NCBI GenBank assembly: GCA_009823505.1 | Contig: VZQC01005691.1 | Coordinates: forward strand, 1,728,969-1,792,968 | DNA from: Rhizomys pruinosus | Taxonomy: Eukaryota; Chordata; Mammalia; Rodentia; Spalacidae | DNA: 64,000 nt | Direction of reading: 5' to 3' | Shown here: positions 33,724 through 44,802 of the stretch, piece by piece | Layout of the letters: every line of letters begins with the position of its first letter | Position numbering within the stretch: position 1 is the first letter of the stretch | Position numbers and translations under genes: made by a program | The notes under the pieces: model-generated | Told to the model about the DNA's origin: nothing | Seen by the model: only the letters and a program-made list of their open reading frames with translations | Databases searched by the model: none

Positions 33724-35150
33724 TCATTCATAACAAGCCACAGGGAACCAGGAAACACAGTCTCTGACCATGGTTTCCAGATTCCCACTTGAAATCACCC
33801 CCTTCTGATGCTCCAAGGTGTTTCTTGCCTTTTTCTGCTTTTCTTTCTTCAATCCCCGACTCTAGCCTGTCTTCTAGCACCACGGACAACTTTCCCACAC
33901 TCTGCCTGGCCTCACCCCTTCTTTGGGTTCTGAGGCTCCAAGGCAGCCCAAGCCCCCAGCTGAAGTGAACAGGTTTCCTTGTGCCTTTGTCCTCCTGGTG
34001 CTACACAGCTCATAGGGGCATTACAGCCCCAGTAGTCCAGACACAGGAGAATTCACTGAGCACATCCCAATTAAAGTGCCACTGTGAGCCTCCATAGTGT
34101 CCTCAGAACACTTTGCCTCAGTTTTTCTGTCCCATCCCTGTCATTCCCAACTCGTTGCTCAAAAAGCTGTCACATTCCAGAATTCTCTGTGACTGTTCTG
34201 ACGTTAGAAACCCTTAGCCCTCATTCCCCACGTGCAGCCTGGGAAACTCCAGCTCTAGGCTTTAGACTGTGAACTGTGTAATCTAGGTTCACCCCAGCTC
34301 CCAGGCACAGGATCCTTGGGGCATAGGCTGTGGCCTAACTTTTCCATGACTCAGCACATTGAGGATTCTGAACTATTGCCTGAGAGCAACAGAAACATTT
34401 ATTTAACTACTTACTGTTAGCCAAAGGCTTTTCAAGTTATGTGAGGCCCACAATAAATTGAGTTGCATGACTCTCCTTTAGCATATGATTAAACTGAAGC
34501 TTCAAGAAACTCAAGCAGTGTGTACTCAGATCACGTTGCTTGAACTGAGGTCAGTGTATCTGCCTGCTGAGCTTTTACAGAATTCCCGAGAGGAATGAGG
34601 CATCTCTAAGCTAAAGCCAAGCGGGCAGACCTCATAGAATATATTGCATTGAGACCTGTGCTTTTGCCAGGCCAGGAGAACCCTTATTTCTATCCATTAG
34701 CGTCAAGAAGTTCATTGCAGAAATGATTCACTTCTCCTGCTTTGGAATCTAGAGATATAAAAATTTCCACCATGAACTCTACTTTTCCAGAAACATAAGC
34801 AAGAGTTGGATTTCCTCTTATACAGCAGTTTCTTTTCCTGTTTTGCCCTTATCTCTGTACTTTCCACCTCCCCTGTGGGAAAGTGGTTCAGCGCAGGGGT
34901 CACCACCTGTGCCTGCCTGCTCATCCCCAGCCGTGCTATTGCGCTTAACAAGCACACACAGACCCCCCATTGAACCTGGAGCTGTTTACTTCAATGTAGC
35001 AGTGATTTGGGGTGTGCTCACCCTGGCTCTGCCTGGCTACATCCCCACAAGTGTAATTAAGTTGGAGCTGAAGGCACAAATTTTATCAAATTCTAAAGGA
35101 GAATATTAACACTAATATGTATTAAGTAATACTGAAGATTATTTGCCTTT
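33724..35150. other. Intronic sequence with a weak MIR-like stretch
   Basis: Mostly unique. 34470-34560 (GATTAAACTGAAGCTTCAAG then GATCACGTTGCTTGAACTGA) resembles an antisense MIR core. Confidence 0.4.
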
Positions 35151-35159
35151 TCTAATAAA

Positions 35160-35290
35160 ATATATATCATAAAATTTGCCATCTTAGCTATTTTTAGGTA
35201 GGTATTTCAGTGGTCTTAAATACATCCACACTGTTAGGTGACCATCACAACCATCCATTTCCAGAAGTTTTCGATCTTCGACTTCTGGAT
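35160..35290 (-). mobile_element. Ancient L1 3'-region fragment
   Basis: TCATAAAATTTGCCATCTTA followed by CAGTGGTCTTAAATACATCC and CCATCACAACCATCC resembles a common old L1 3' segment; a continuing segment of the same kind appears at about 41090. Confidence 0.5.
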
Positions 35291-35991
35291 ATAGATTCCT
35301 ATAAAACATCAATGGAGCATTCTTATCATTGATGTCTGTGACCTCATCAGATATTCCAAATCAAAGGTGAGAAATTATACTTTTTCAGACAGCAAATCAC
35401 TTGAGAAATAATTATCCCATGCTAAAATACTATTGCTCTCCTCCAGACCCCAAACCCTTGCCTGTCGACTATGGCCACACAGTCTTTCCCATGCAGTGCA
35501 CATGTACTGCATGGGAACAACATAGGGATTGTGGAGTGGGCACCTCTGATTTAACTAGGGTTCACAGTGCACACACTGGCGTTAGGAGGGCTCTTTAGTT
35601 CACGTCAGGACATGCAGAGTGCTAGCCATGCTACCTATCACCTGCCTGGACCTGTCTGAACCAGAAAATAGTCCTGTCTACTAGGAAGTGAATTCTTGAG
35701 ACCCCAGCATCCCACAGAGTATGCTAGGAGCAGGACCCAACACATAGAAAGAGCTAGAGATTTTATCCTCTACATCCTCTTCCCTGCCATACAGGAATGA
35801 AGGAAAACCACAGCCAGCTCACAAGTCAAAGGCCCCATAGAGGCTTGCAGGGTCAGATGCTAGGGCTAGGACTGCACCATGGCTCGAGTAGGGAAGGGGC
35901 CCAGAGACCACCCATAGAGGTACACTTAGTTTTGGAAATGGGCAAAGGGTCCCTTCATGTTGTGTGGTTCCTCCGTAAAATGCACTGCATT

Positions 35992-36211
35992 GGGCTGGAG
36001 AGATGGCCTAGCGGTTAAGAGCACCAACCTCTCTTACAGAGGACCCGGGTTCGATCCCCAGCACCCACATGGCAGCCAAGAACCGTCTGAAACTCCAATT
36101 CCAGGAGAACTCCAGTTCCAGGGGAATCCGACACCCTCTTCTGACCTCCGAGGCAGGTGTACAAACTTGCATGCAGACAGTACATTGATACACATACAGA
36201 AATAAATAAAT
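35992..36211 (+). mobile_element. B3-type SINE with 17-nt duplication (5' half of a B3-B1 composite)
   Basis: Sense B3 lacking about 15 nt of the GGCATTGCACGACAC segment, fused at its A-rich end to a B1. Left flank AAAATGCACTGCATT (35977-35991). Confidence 0.9.
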
Positions 36212-36357
36212 GCCGGGCGTGGTGGCACACGCCTTTAATCCTAGCACTTGGGAGGCAGAGGCACGAGGATCTCTGTGAATTTGAGGCCAGCCTGGTCTAC
36301 AGAGTGAGTTCCAGAACAGCCAGAGCTACAGGGAGACCCTGTCTCAAAAAGACCCAA
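36212..36357 (+). mobile_element. B1 SINE (3' half of a B3-B1 composite)
   Basis: Sense full-length B1 whose right flank (36358-36372, AAAATGCACTGCAT) repeats the left flank of the B3, not of the B1. Confidence 0.9.
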
Positions 36358-36372
36358 AAAAAATGCACTGCA

Positions 36373-38950
36373 TCAAGCATCATGACCTCTACATCTGCCA
36401 GGATTTTTTCTAGGACTGATGATGAAACTCTGGGCCTTGTGCATACAAGGTGAACGCTCTTCCAGTGAGCCATGTCCCCAGCTGTCAGAATGTTTAATGT
36501 TTCCTTAAAGATCAAATGGAAGCCATTTGTGTGGTTACACTGACTTTGCATATGAAAATATGTATAGATAAACATTTTTAGTGTTCAGGATAATCATGAA
36601 GGTACAGTTAGACACAGGTGACAATTTTAGGCTCAAGGCTTAGGAGGCTGGGGTGTACATGCTGGGAAACCTTGAAGCAAATCTCACCAATGTAAGTTTC
36701 CTGAGCAAATGGCTCTTCTACCCTTGATGTCTAGCATCCATATCTAAGCCTCTGTACTTAATAAGCATTGAGTCTCCTCCTAGTCAGGTTGTGAGACTGC
36801 CAAGAAGTTAAAGGTCATCTTGCACAGCCTTCTGAACTCTGACATATATGTTCATCCTATACACTGGCATTTTGCAGACTTGGTTTTTGCATAGACCAAA
36901 GTGTAAAAGGTAGATGGAAGTGATTCAAAAACTGTATTCTGTGGAAACAGTCATGTGCTTAGACATTGTTGGGGCTATGAGCTCTGTCTCTGCATATGCT
37001 GTTCATGGATGAGTTTTGTTGTATTGTTGGGAGCTTGGAGAGAGTCCCAAGGGCCTCTTGCCTCAAAGATGTGCCAGGGCACCTGCCTTGCAGCCTTCAA
37101 ACACTCCTGGAAATGCCTGCCCCTGCCTCCATTTCCTTGAGTCCCAGTTCTCCCCACATACAGCTTTTCTAAGAAAGGACATTGCTCCTTTTACAGAGGA
37201 CAAAACTGAGTCCCAGAAAAACCTGAAACTTTCTGTAGCCACACAGCGTCTGGTAACAGGCCAGGAATACACCTCAGTCTCCCTCCAAAGCATCACTCTG
37301 TCCAGTTGTTGAATACCAGATACATATGCAAATCAGATGTAGGATGGCTAGAATTTCATTGCACCAAAGTCCACGGTTGTATAATGTTCTTTGGTGATGG
37401 TCCGCACAGGAGACAGACCCAGCCCAGCTGGAGCTTAGTCTCTGGAGGCTGCCTCTCAGAACTCTCACCCTCATGGATTCCTGCACCCATATCTGGATTC
37501 CCACCTTGCACTGAAGACTTCTTTCAACAGCAGGAAGATGACATTCAGTAATTAAAACCCAGGATCTTTACAAATTAAGTAGAAAACAAAAAGTGTACTA
37601 TCGTAGTAACAAAAGGAGGAACCTGGGTCCCTGCTCACATTGGCTCATATTTGCATAAATAGGCTCTGGAACAATCCATAAACTAGGGAAAGTCTGGGTT
37701 TGGGGTGATAAGCTGAGGATGGGAAGGAGTACCCATAGGTCTGGGTTTCTTTTAGGGGTGACAAAAACACTCTGGAATTAGACTGTGGTGGTAACTGTGC
37801 AACTGTGCATACCAAAAGCCACAGAATTGTATGCTTTAAACATGTGAATTTACTAGACAAATCACGTACTACATAATATCACAATCCAGCAATTTACAAA
37901 TGCTTCTGTCAGCAGTATTTCTGAGCTTCGAGCTGCCACAGTTTCCTGTCCTTTCATCCCAGGAGAGGTCTGGTGTGGTGAGAGCTAAGGGAAGAGCCTA
38001 GGGGTGAAGGGGCCTCAAGAAGACACACTTGGGGCCATCTCTGCACCAGGGGTCAGTGAGCCAGCAGGACATGGTAGCAGAGCACTCACCTGGAGGACTG
38101 TGGGGCTAGGAGTGGACTGCATACACCATGGTGGGCTTCTGACGGGGCATTGGTAGGGTAATTAAAGATCTTTAAAGTTTTCTCTTGTAGGCATGGAAGA
38201 AAAAAGACATTCCAGCTGCTGGCATGTCTGACTGGACTCATGACGAGCCACAGACACTGTGCTGGTGTCCTCTCTTAGCAGGATGTCATGTTTGTCTTGG
38301 CGTCACCTTATTGTGAGGTAATCCAGGCCCACAGCTGAGGATGGGGCAGGTCCTGGCGGCCTATCCCATGAGACCTTCTTGGCACCCCGTTTGTGGGGCT
38401 TCTGCAATCTGTCTGGACTGGTGACTTCACAAAGCCTTCCCTGGGAATTACTGAAAGAGGTTTGCCCTAAATATGGGCTTTTCTGCCAACAGTTATTTTC
38501 AGTTTTTTCGATTATGGTTGTGCTCTCTGGTAACCACTGCAGTATCTCATAAATACAGACTGAATCACAGCTAGGCTGTGGAGCCAACTCTGGTGTGGGG
38601 ACAACACGTGGATAGCCTGGAGACAATCTTCTGCCCACAGCCTAACAGTGTCGGGTCAGGCAGCCCACTGAGCAGGGCTGAGCAGAGCAGAGCTGGTGGT
38701 CTCCAGCAGCCGGGTGCTGACCAGGTGTTATACGTTCTTCACCCCCTGCTCTCACCTGAAGTTGCTCTGGATTGGGGAGGCATGGTGGGTTTACCACCCC
38801 CCAGACCTGAGGAGGCCTCAGGGACTGCACCCTGCCCTAACCACCCTGAGCTCATCACCTACCTTGCCCTCATGATAAGGTGAGGTCAAGCTTAGGAGGG
38901 CCGTTAGCCAAGGCCCTGCCTGCTTCTGACTTTAATCTCTCTCTGCAAGA
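36373..38950. other. Intronic sequence with an old MIR-like element
   Basis: 37185-37305 (CTTTTACAGAGGACAAAACTG, GTAGCCACACAGCGTCTGGT) fits an antisense MIR. The rest shows nothing recognisable. Confidence 0.5.
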
Positions 38951-38956
38951 AAGGGA

Positions 38957-39112
38957 CCCAAATACACAAATGTACTTAAGCTTCCCAGCTGTGTGGCCAA
39001 TGTGGCTATCTCAGACTCCCACTGAGGGAGTCTGTACTCACCCCTCATTAACTAATAGAGGTCAGTTTGGATTCTATAAAGCTGGTTACTTTTCTTTCCT
39101 TTATTTCTCCGC
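38957..39112 (+). repeat. Diverged direct-repeat segment A
   Basis: Shares order and many words with 39797-39950: ACACAAATGTACTTAAGCTT versus ACACAAAGGTACTTAAGCTC, CACCCCTCATTAACTAATAG versus CACCCCTCATTGACTGATAG, CAGTTTGGATTCTATA versus TAGTTTGGATTGGATA, then TTACTTTTCTTTCC versus TTGCTTTTCTTTCC. Possibly a second LTR of the same family. Confidence 0.5.
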
Positions 39113-39796
39113 AATGGTAAGCATTTAAGGAACAGGCCAGAGGGTATAGGACAACCATTCTTTGGCAAAGTGAGACTCAGAAAAGGCCGAAGGTCTCTCT
39201 GCTGTTACCTGTGCTTGGGAAAGTCACGTCACGGGATGGTCTGTTGGAGCTCAAGGCCAGGTGTGCTGAAGACAGGAATGTTGGGAAGAAGGTTGGCATG
39301 AGGAGGGACCTAGGCCTCCAAACTGCTGCCACTTGAGCTCTCAGTTCTGAGTTACAAAAGAAAGAGGGGGGGCAGGGGCCGGGGTTCTTGTTGAACAAAA
39401 CACCAGCTCTGGGATCCAAATCCCTGTTCCCCAGAAATCCACATTGGGTTCAGTGTGCAAACCTGAGTCCGTGATATAGTAAGAATCCTCAGTGCACTCA
39501 GGTAGCAGGACCCATGACCCCCAGGGGCACCTAGGATGTGTGCCTGGCTCTCTCAGTGCCCCAAAGTCCTGGTCAAATGCCATCTAATTAAACTACAGCA
39601 GATACTGAAGAGGCATGAGAATAGTATGTGTGACCACACTGTCTGCTGAACTTCACTACTGCACATTATCTGAGACCAGCACCAAAACTTGAGTTTTCCC
39701 AAGTCCACACCCTCTGAACCACAAAGATTCTGGCAGGCACAGACCCTTACTAGAGAAGAATGCAGGCCCTAGATCCTCTATCCGGGTCCTCTGAAT

Positions 39797-40052
39797 ATTT
39801 ACATACACAAAGGTACTTAAGCTCCCCTCCTAGTTGGCCCATGTAGCTCCTGCAGACTAGTCATTAGTCACCCCTCATGAGTAGTCACCCCTCATTGACT
39901 GATAGTTAGTTTGGATTGGATATGGTTGGTTGCTTTTCTTTCCTACCTGCAGCTCTTTCAACTCCTAATCCTAACATTCACCTAGGAGTTTTAACCCAGG
40001 AGAAAGCTCCCTGATTAAAACTCCGATTCCTAACATTTTGGTGCCAAAACCC
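39797..40052 (+). mobile_element. Candidate degraded LTR with tRNA-Phe-like primer-binding site
   Basis: The direct-repeat segment B continues to a TAACA end (40031-40035). TGGTGCCAAAACCC (40039-40052) starts 3 bases later. This resembles a primer-binding site complementary to the tRNA-Phe 3' end, with one mismatch in the first 14 bases. No gag, pol or env frame follows that I recognise. The 5' boundary is unknown. Confidence 0.4.
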
Positions 40053-41085
40053 AAGAGAGAATTCAAATGTCTAATTCCTAACAGGCATAATGCTATTCAG
40101 TGGCCAAGAGCCTTTGACGCAGTCTTGTGGTCTCGTGGTCATCTCCTAGATGAGAGCCCCGTGTGCAGGATACCTTGTATGTGGTGAAGTCTTGCAGACA
40201 GCAGGGTGAGTGGACACCACTTGCAGAGGCCTACAGGTCACTCAGGGATGCCCAAGGTGGCAAAATTTTACTAAAATGCTGGATCCAGAGAGATCAAAGA
40301 ACTGATCTCTTCCATCCTCTATGTAGGTTCTGAATTTCAACTCTCTAGGTTGTCTTAATACGCTGTAGCTTATTTCTCTTATACAAAAATAAGATGATTT
40401 GACCAAATCTGCTAAGTTTGATTGGCATTAATGAAACAGTGTTAGCGGATAATGAGTGTCAGGAAGTAATGATGCACCACAGTCCTTAGCAGCTTATTTC
40501 GTTCCACTTTCCCGCTTGCCCTGGACTAAATGGGATAACAAGGGCCTGGGGTTAACCCCCATGACTCCTCCTCACTGTGGCCCAGCCGTCTCCAATCACT
40601 GAAAGGCCATTGTAACCAAAATTGAAGCAATATGATTGAGAGAATAAAGGGCCCTCCCCAGGAATATAGTCATGTCATGGTATAGTCATGGACACTTTGA
40701 CTAGAATTCACAGACTCAGTCATGTTTGCAGCCAGCTAGAATGGCCAGACCCTGGCCAGAGATCCCCTTCGGGGCTCAGGGCTACCCACAAGCCATTATC
40801 ATGACTCCTTTTTCATGGGACTTGCTTGAAAATGGAAGGCAAGATGTCCTAGGACAACAAGCATATGTGCAGTCCATGCTCACAGGTAGCATAGTAGAGG
40901 CAATGCTTTCCAGTTCCATTTGTTAATGTGGAAGGAAGGAGTATAGAATAAAGCCCAGAAAAGGCTGGGCTCTCCCAAATTGAAGGCATCTAGGATTGTA
41001 GCAGGTAAGAACACACCATGTAAGAAGTTTCTGGAAATATAAGTCACATACCATGTCACTTGCCTATCCAAAGTGTCCCGCTAGC
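40053..41085. other. Intronic sequence after the candidate LTR
   Basis: No retroviral coding homology and no SINE seen. The short open frame at 40726-40926 has no recognisable domain. Confidence 0.45.
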
Positions 41086-41089
41086 TCAT

Positions 41090-41478
41090 TTTCAGTGCCT
41101 CCTCAGAGCTATGTAGCCATGGCCACAGTAAAATAGAGAACATTTTCATCACCCCCTCAAAAGGAAACTGTCCCCATTACCAGTCACCCGCCTACCTTGC
41201 CTGCACCTGGAAAGCACTAGTCTGCCTTCAGATTCTGCGTTGGCCTAGTCTGGACATTTCGTGTAAACAGAACCCTGTGCTTCGTGGCCTTTGGTGGCTT
41301 CCTTCACTCAGCGTCATGTTTGCAAGGTCTGTCCATCTTACAGCATGTAAGTGCTTCATTCTTGAGAGGAGATAATATCCATTCTGTAGACAGAGCATTA
41401 TCTGCTTTACTTGCTCTTTTTAGTTGGCAGGCATTTGGTCTCTGTGTACCTCTTGGCTGTTATAACTGTGGACATTCA
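41090..41478 (-). mobile_element. Ancient L1 fragment, antisense
   Basis: Matches the antisense order of old L1: GAACATTTTCATCACCCCC, TAGTCTGGACATTTCGTGTA, TTCCTTCACTCAGCGTCATG, CAAGGTCTGTCCATCTTACAG. Interrupted by the B3 at 41479. Confidence 0.7.
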
Positions 41479-41702
41479 GGGCTGGAGAGAGGGCTCAGCG
41501 GTTAAGAGCACCAACTCCTCTTGCAGAGGACCCAGGTTTGATTCCCAGCATCCACATGGCAGCTAAGAACGGTCTTTAACTCCAGTTCCAGGGGAATCCG
41601 ACGTCTTCTTCTGACCTCTGAGGCATTGCACAACACCAGTGCGCCAATCTACATGCAGACAGTACACTCATACACATAAAAAATAATAAAATAAAATATA
41701 AC
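41479..41702 (+). mobile_element. B3-type SINE
   Basis: Sense, no internal duplication. Target-site duplication ATAACTGTGGACATTCA (41462) / ATAATTGTGGACATTCA (41703), one mismatch in 17. Confidence 0.93.
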
Positions 41703-42695
41703 ATAATTGTGGACATTCATGAAAAATGCCTGTGCACTCAGATAAACTTGGTGATAAACAGTCACAGTGTAACCCAGCAGTCCCACTGCCAAAGAGAGGT
41801 TTCCTCTTACCTGGAGTCCTTTATTTTTTCTTGCTTAATTGCCAAGGCTAGAAGGATAAGGAAAAACACTCTCATCCTGCTCTTGACCTTGTGGGTTTCT
41901 GTAAGGCCTGATTTCTCTTTTCAACGTCAGGAGGAAATCACCTTGGATGGCTTCACTTCATTTTGTTTGGAAATAAGAAGGACCAAGGAACATAGAGGTC
42001 CTTGACCACCACTGTATTCATCAGTAAAGCTCACAAAAACAAGTAGCATTCCCCTCTCCACATGTGACACTGAAGTCATAACTCGACTGCAGCTACACAC
42101 GTGGCTTTCCCCTGTGTGCTCCGCTCTTTGCCCAGAATGACCACATCGGCTCTCCCACTGAAGAAATCTCAACCTTACTTGCAGGTTTCACTTACTGTAT
42201 TTTCCCTTCTTACTGGTTAAAAGTTTATAAGAAAAAAAAAAAAACTATTATAGCCACTTTGAAACAGAGGGATCATTGTGACTAGTTTCACTGAATTTAA
42301 ACCATCGTGGTCTGGAAGGCAGTGTGTATGCAAGCCAAAGGAATGTCTCTGCAGAAATAAATGAGGCTTCTCCCGTGAAGAGAACCAGACAAAAGACAAA
42401 GCAATTCCCAGCCTGCTGGCTTCTGAGGAGAGAACTGCCGTGGCCGCTCTGAGCTGGGGTTTTATGCACTTTGTCCGGCAGCCTGCCCTCCCTCATTGGC
42501 CTGAGCCCTCAGGAAATCTCCCCTGCCAGTGGGAATTGTTTGGCTGTGGTAGACCAACGTGTAGTTTTAGAGCATTGGGATATACACATTCCGCTGCCTC
42601 TGTGTTACAGTTCCTGCCCCGTGCTTACTTGCCACTTCCAAAAAATCTTTTCTTTGACTTGTTTCTCTCACATTGCTGGGTTTGCCCTTTCCTCT

Positions 42696-42908
42696 TTCTC
42701 AGTTGTTTTTTTTTTAATGTGTATGAATACGTTGCTTACATGTGTATAAGGGCACCATGTCACTCAGTGCCCACAGAGGCCAGAAGAGGACATTGGATCC
42801 CCTGGAACTGGAGCTACACACAGTTGCCAGCCACCATGTGGGTGCTGGGAAGCCAGCCCGGGTCCTCTGCATTGCTCTTAACCACTGAGCCATCCTCTCT
42901 CCAGCTCC
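42696..42908 (-). mobile_element. Diverged B3-type SINE
   Basis: Antisense copy ending GAGCCATCCTCTCTCCAGCTCC. Confidence 0.85.
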
Positions 42909-43685
42909 ATCGCCTTTTCCTCTTTAACTTCTCTGCAGAACATTAATTCAAAAAGAAGCAGGTTCTTGGTTCGCAGGTTCTTGGTTCACAGGCTCATGTT
43001 CGATGAGGCTAATGCCTCTGCTCCATCTTACAAGCATGCCAAGGTGAGAATGGACTGCCTGCCCACCTGCCCTCTAAGACCTGCCAGCTCCTCAGAAGCC
43101 CCAGCCGTCTCCTTCCTCGGGAGCCGTGGAGGAAAGCTGAAGGAGTGATTTAGCCAGATGTTCAGCCCTGTGCCCAGAACTGAAAAATAAAATTGAAGCA
43201 TCAACCTAAAAGGCCACTGATCATGGTTTTTCCAAAGAATCAGTCAGTCTTATACACCCTGTGAATGTGAATATGCTTTCTGAAAAGCAAGGTGAGGCGG
43301 ACTTGGTTTACGGCTGTTCTCACTTCCCAGGTGACTTCCAGCTCATTTGCAGTGTTGAAATAGCTTCCTTTATCTCAGTGAAAGCTATTTTTGATGCAAT
43401 TTTGTGTTTGTTTTCAAAACACATTAGCCAAAAAACATTACCGTATCATGTGAATTGACTTATTTGTTTATTGAAGTTTCGTGCATTTCATACATCATTT
43501 CTCAGTCCAATTTAGACTCAGTTCCCTTTCCATGCCCCCCACCCCACCCAGGTTCATGTCTTGTATTTTTTTCTGAGTCTTTTTAAAGTTTTTTAAAGCA
43601 GAGGATTATTGTTTTGGGGAGAACTTTACTGTTTCAATCAGTTCTTTGTCCCAGTTTTTTTTGTTGTTGTTCCCTCCAATTTGTA

Positions 43686-43740
43686 TTGCAACATATGCAT
43701 ATATGTCACATATACATATATATATATATATATATGTCAC
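43686..43740. repeat. (AT)n-rich simple repeat
   Basis: TATATGCATATATGTCACAT then an uninterrupted TA run. Confidence 0.9.
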
Positions 43741-43980
43741 ACCTATACTAAAATTTTGTCATCTGAAAATAAACTGTATGTTATTTCCAAATCATATTTC
43801 AGGATTCACATTTTTCCCTTTTAATTTTATATTACTCTAAAATATGCATGCATACCCTCCACCCATATACCAAGATTACAAAGTCTGAAAATAAGTTGCA
43901 GGTTAATTCTAGACCCTGTTAAGGGATTCACATTATAAAAGCACAGTTCCTTTCAGATAAAGAGGAATATAACATTAACG
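43738..43980. repeat. Diverged two-copy repeat, period 122 bp
   Basis: TCTGAAAATAA occurs at 43762 and 43884, GGATTCACATT at 43802 and 43924, both 122 bases apart. It adjoins the L1 3' end and may be part of an L1 3' UTR. Confidence 0.6.
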
Positions 43981-44245
43981 TTGCTCAGTTTGCCTTTCAA
44001 CTATGGATTTGGTGCTAGCATCCACAGATGAGGGATAGCATTTGTTTTTCTGGGACTGTTACTTCACTCAGCATGATATCTTCTAGTTCCATCCATTTAC
44101 CTCCAAAGTTCATGATGTCATCTTTCTTTACCTCTGCATAGAACTCTATTGTGTAAAATGTACCACATTTTCGCTATCAACTCATTGGTTGAGGGGCACT
44201 TGGGTTGGTTCCAGCTCTTCGCTATTGTTAAGAAAGCTGCAATAG
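43960..44245 (-). mobile_element. L1 ORF2 3'-terminal segment, antisense
   Basis: The complement fits the ORF2 C-terminus (TTCCATCCATTTACCTCC, GGTTCCAGCTCTTCGCTATT). Interrupted at GCTGCAATA by a B3. About 130-160 bp expected before the next L1 part (44803) is absent. Confidence 0.75.
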
Positions 44246-44500
44246 GGGCTGGAGAGATGGCCTAGCGGTTAAGAGCGCCGACTGCTCTTACAGAGGACCC
44301 GGGTTCGATCCCCAGCATCCACATGGCGGCTGAGAACCGTCTGTAACTCCAATTCCAGGAGAACTCCAGTTCCAGGGGAGTCCGACACCCTCTTCTGATC
44401 TCCGTGGCATTGCATGACATGGGTGCACAGACCTACATGCAGACAGTACATTCATACACATAAATAAATAAATAAAATACTAAAAAAAAAAAAAAAAAAA
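44246..44500 (-). mobile_element. B3-type SINE with 17-nt duplication inside L1
   Basis: The element itself reads in sense (+) orientation, GGGGCTGGAGAGATGGCC to an A-rich tail; the strand field marks the host L1. Target-site duplication GAAAGCTGCAATA (left) / GAAAGTTGCAATA (44501). Confidence 0.9.
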
Positions 44501-44514
44501 GAAAGTTGCAATAA

Positions 44515-44630
44515 AGCCGGGAGTGGTGAGGCACGTCTTTAATCCTAGCACTCCGGAGGCAGAGGCAGGTGGATCTTTGTGAGTTCAAGGCCAGCCTGGT
44601 CTACAGAGTGAGTTCCAGGCCAGCTGGGGC
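44515..44630 (+). mobile_element. B1 SINE, truncated at the N
   Basis: Sense B1 from GCCGGGAGTGGTGAGGCACG to CAGCTGGGGC, then N. Confidence 0.9.
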
Positions 44631-44631
44631 N
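44631..44631. other. Unresolved base (N), probable gap between two B1 elements
   Basis: The N interrupts what reads as a B1 element ending CAGCTGGGGC, followed by the head of another B1 beginning CGGGCGTGG. An L1 segment expected between the flanks is missing, so the N is likely a gap placeholder. Confidence 0.75.
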
Positions 44632-44797
44632 CGGGCGTGGTGGCGCACGCCTTTAATCCTAGCACTTGGGAGGCAGAGGCAGGCGGATCTTTGTGAGTTC
44701 AAGGCCAGCCTGGTCTACAGAGTGAGTTCCAGGACAGCTAGGGCTGCAGGGAGACCCTGTCTCAAAAAGACAAAAAAAAAAAACAAAAAAAAAAAAA
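44632..44797 (+). mobile_element. B1 SINE, starting at the N
   Basis: Sense B1 lacking its first two bases, with a long A tail, followed directly by L1 sequence. Confidence 0.9.
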
Positions 44798-44802
44798 CAT
44801 AG

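Noticed and set aside
33502..33792. Poly-Gly frame (+) and poly-Pro frame (-)
   Set aside because: Produced by the GGA/GAA tract; no flanking coding signal.
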